A stretch of 7,249 nt of DNA from Oscillospiraceae bacterium. Lineage in GTDB: Bacteria; Bacillota; Clostridia; Oscillospirales; Oscillospiraceae. The position numbers and the translations under genes are program-made. Below, piece after piece: positions 6,024-7,249 of the stretch. The DNA lies in assembly GCA_016296235.1 (NCBI GenBank), contig JAEDJR010000100.1, positions 1-7,249 on the forward strand, read 5' to 3'. Under the pieces are notes generated by a model that ran no database searches, was not told the origin of the DNA, and saw only the letters and a program-made list of their open reading frames with translations. How positions within the stretch are numbered: position 1 is the first letter of the stretch; every line of letters starts with the position of its first letter.

Positions 6024-6671
6024 ATGCTGGATCAAAAAGAGATGGAAAACCTGAAGCAGATTGCCAAGGGCGTTGCCGCCCAGTTTGGCAGCAACTGCGA
6101 AGTGGTCATTCACGAAATTTCGGAAAAAAGCGCCTACAGCTCCATTGTGGCCATCGAGAACGGCCATGTGTCCGGACGGAAGGTGGGGGACGGCCCCTCC
6201 CATGTGGTGCTGGAGCAGTTGGGCCGGGCCCAGAACGACAAGGAGGATCACCTGTGCTATCTGACCAGAACGCCGGACGGCAAGATTCTGAAATCTTCCT
6301 CCCTGTATATCCGGGACAGCCAGGGCAAGATCGGCGCCATCTTCTGCATGAATTTTGACGTGTCCGCCCTCACCATGGCGGAAGGCGCCATCCGGGAGCT
6401 GATCCAGGTGGATGCCACAAGGCAGAAGGAACCGGAACGGATTACCCTGAATGTCAACGACCTGCTGGACGATCTGATCCGGCAGTCCGACGAACTGGTG
6501 GGGAAGCCGCCCGCCCTGATGAACAAAGAGGACAAAATCAAGGCGATCCAATTCCTCAACAGCAACGGGGCCATGCTGATTACAAAATCCGGCGATAAAA
6601 TCGCAAAACACTTCGGCATTTCCAAGTATACTTTGTATTCCTATCTTGACAGTAAAACGGGAGGTAACTGA
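6024..6671 (+). CDS. YheO/DauR-like PAS and HTH transcriptional regulator
   Basis: A 215-residue protein with the two-part layout of the YheO/DauR family. The N-terminal YheO-like PAS sensor domain (about residues 6-115) carries CEVVIHEIS and a GAIFCMNFDVS strand, both typical. The C-terminal helix-turn-helix (about 165-212) contains KIKAIQFLNSNGAMLITKSG followed by IAKHFGISKYTLYSYL. DauR in Pseudomonas controls D-amino-acid catabolism; the ligand here is unknown. The ATG at 6024 is preferred over an in-frame GTG at 6006 because GGAGG at 6013-6017 sits six bases upstream of it. It is divergent from ygeY and one base upstream of the PLP enzyme, so it probably regulates both arms of this catabolic locus and possibly itself. 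Whether it activates or represses is not visible. Confidence 0.85.
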   Translation: MLDQKEMENLKQIAKGVAAQFGSNCEVVIHEISEKSAYSSIVAIENGHVSGRKVGDGPSHVVLEQLGRAQNDKEDHLCYLTRTPDGKILKSSSLYIRDSQGKIGAIFCMNFDVSALTMAEGAIRELIQVDATRQKEPERITLNVNDLLDDLIRQSDELVGKPPALMNKEDKIKAIQFLNSNGAMLITKSGDKIAKHFGISKYTLYSYLDSKTGGN

Positions 6672-6672
6672 C

Positions 6673-7249
6673 ATGATCGATCTTTCTATCAACAAAGAGG
6701 GCCTGGCGCACAATATTGAGAAGGCCCGGGAGAACCACATTATCATTCCCACCATTGCCCAGATGCAGAATCCGGATCTGATCCCGGAAAAGATCAAGGA
6801 AAAGCTGTCTCACACCGGCCTGTGGGATGTGGATCCCGTGAACCTGTTCCGTATCTCCTGGCACAACGAGGCCAAGGAGTCCGGCGGCCTGTTCCAGGCG
6901 GTTCCCAACTATGTGGAGATTCCCTCCAGCCTGTCCGGCGTGCCTTGCCGCATCGTGGCCATGTCCGGCAAGTGGTTCCCCACCGGCTGCCATAAGGTCG
7001 GCGCATCCTTCGGCTGTCTGGCCCCCCGTCTGGTGACCGGCCAGTTCGACGCCACCTATCACCATGCCGTTTGGCCCTCCACCGGCAACTACTGCCGCGG
7101 CGGCGCCTTCAACTCCAAGCTGCTGGCCTGCGATTCCGTGGCCATCTTGCCCCAGGATATGTCCAAGGAGCGCTTCGACTGGCTGAAGTCCATCGCCGGT
7201 CAGATCATCGCCACCCCCGGCTGCGAGTCCAACGTCAAGGAGATCTTCG
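6673..7249 (+). CDS. Fold-type II PLP-dependent enzyme (partial, N-terminal 192 residues)
   Basis: The reading frame starts at ATG 6673, eight bases after GGGAGG (6659-6664) and one base after the regulator stop, so translation is probably coupled. It runs off the right edge. FPTGCHKVGASFG (about residues 102-114) resembles the PLP-lysine segment of tryptophan-synthase-beta/cysteine-synthase-like enzymes, with Lys108 (codon 6994-6996) as the likely Schiff-base lysine. STGNYCRGGAFNSKLLA (from residue 136) fits the S-x-G-N phosphate/substrate loop. The protein is thus a lyase, synthase or ammonia-lyase type of enzyme. In the E. coli cluster the matching position is YgeX (2,3-diaminopropionate ammonia-lyase). 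The sequence here, especially the long N-terminal part before the lysine, does not read like E. coli YgeX as I know it, so I do not give that name. A related role, final deamination of the amino acid left after ureido removal, is an inference from context. Confidence 0.75.
   Translation, partial: MIDLSINKEGLAHNIEKARENHIIIPTIAQMQNPDLIPEKIKEKLSHTGLWDVDPVNLFRISWHNEAKESGGLFQAVPNYVEIPSSLSGVPCRIVAMSGKWFPTGCHKVGASFGCLAPRLVTGQFDATYHHAVWPSTGNYCRGGAFNSKLLACDSVAILPQDMSKERFDWLKSIAGQIIATPGCESNVKEIF

Noticed and set aside
5940..6797. A 285-codon minus-strand open frame over the regulator and promoter
   Set aside because: It lies opposite the regulator, with its PAS and HTH features, and also crosses the regulator's promoter. 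No ribosome site or domain supports it.
6673..7249. Naming the truncated PLP gene ygeX/dpaL from its position
   Set aside because: The visible N-terminal 192 residues do not resemble E. coli YgeX outside general fold-type II motifs, so the name would rest on context only.

Overview
The window is GC-rich, densely coded DNA that looks like a gut-type Clostridia chromosome, most likely Oscillospiraceae/Ruminococcaceae. Three things suggest this: the SCIFF-peptide radical SAM maturase, which is typical of class Clostridia; strong GGAGG-type ribosome binding sites; and a strong preference for G or C at third codon positions. The genus cannot be fixed from the sequence alone.

Layout. Positions 1-567 (+) hold the C-terminal part of a SCIFF maturase (scfB). 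It overlaps by four bases (ATGA) a complete Orn/Lys/Arg decarboxylase-family PLP enzyme (564-1901). The gap between this gene and the convergent operon (1902-2260) is filled by a dense palindromic element of about 347 bp. It has a perfect 13-bp terminal inverted repeat, a second nested inverted repeat and a string of hairpins. On the minus strand lies a three-gene operon, read from right to left: ygeY (M20 hydrolase, 5818-4448), ygeW (knotted carbamoyltransferase, 4429-3236) and an arcC-type carbamate kinase (3202-2261). A divergent promoter region (5819-6023) separates it from a plus-strand pair: a YheO/DauR-like PAS-HTH regulator (6024-6671) and a fold-type II PLP enzyme (6673 to the right edge, truncated).

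How the genes fit together. ygeY, ygeW and carbamate kinase are hallmarks of the anaerobic purine/uric-acid (ureido compound) degradation cluster known from E. coli (ygeW-ygeX-ygeY-...-yqeA) and from gut anaerobes. The expected logic is that YgeY and YgeW process ureido/carbamoyl intermediates, carbamate kinase makes ATP from carbamoyl phosphate, and a PLP lyase deaminates the remaining amino acid. In E. coli that lyase is YgeX (2,3-diaminopropionate ammonia-lyase). The PLP enzyme here occupies a comparable position but does not read like E. coli YgeX. The regulator next to it is the natural candidate to control both arms. Consistent with this, the two divergent promoters carry nearly the same 16-bp imperfect palindrome over their -10 boxes.

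The most useful leads are the paired operator-like sites, the non-YgeX PLP enzyme linked to a YgeWY-carbamate kinase operon, and the highly structured intergenic palindromic element.
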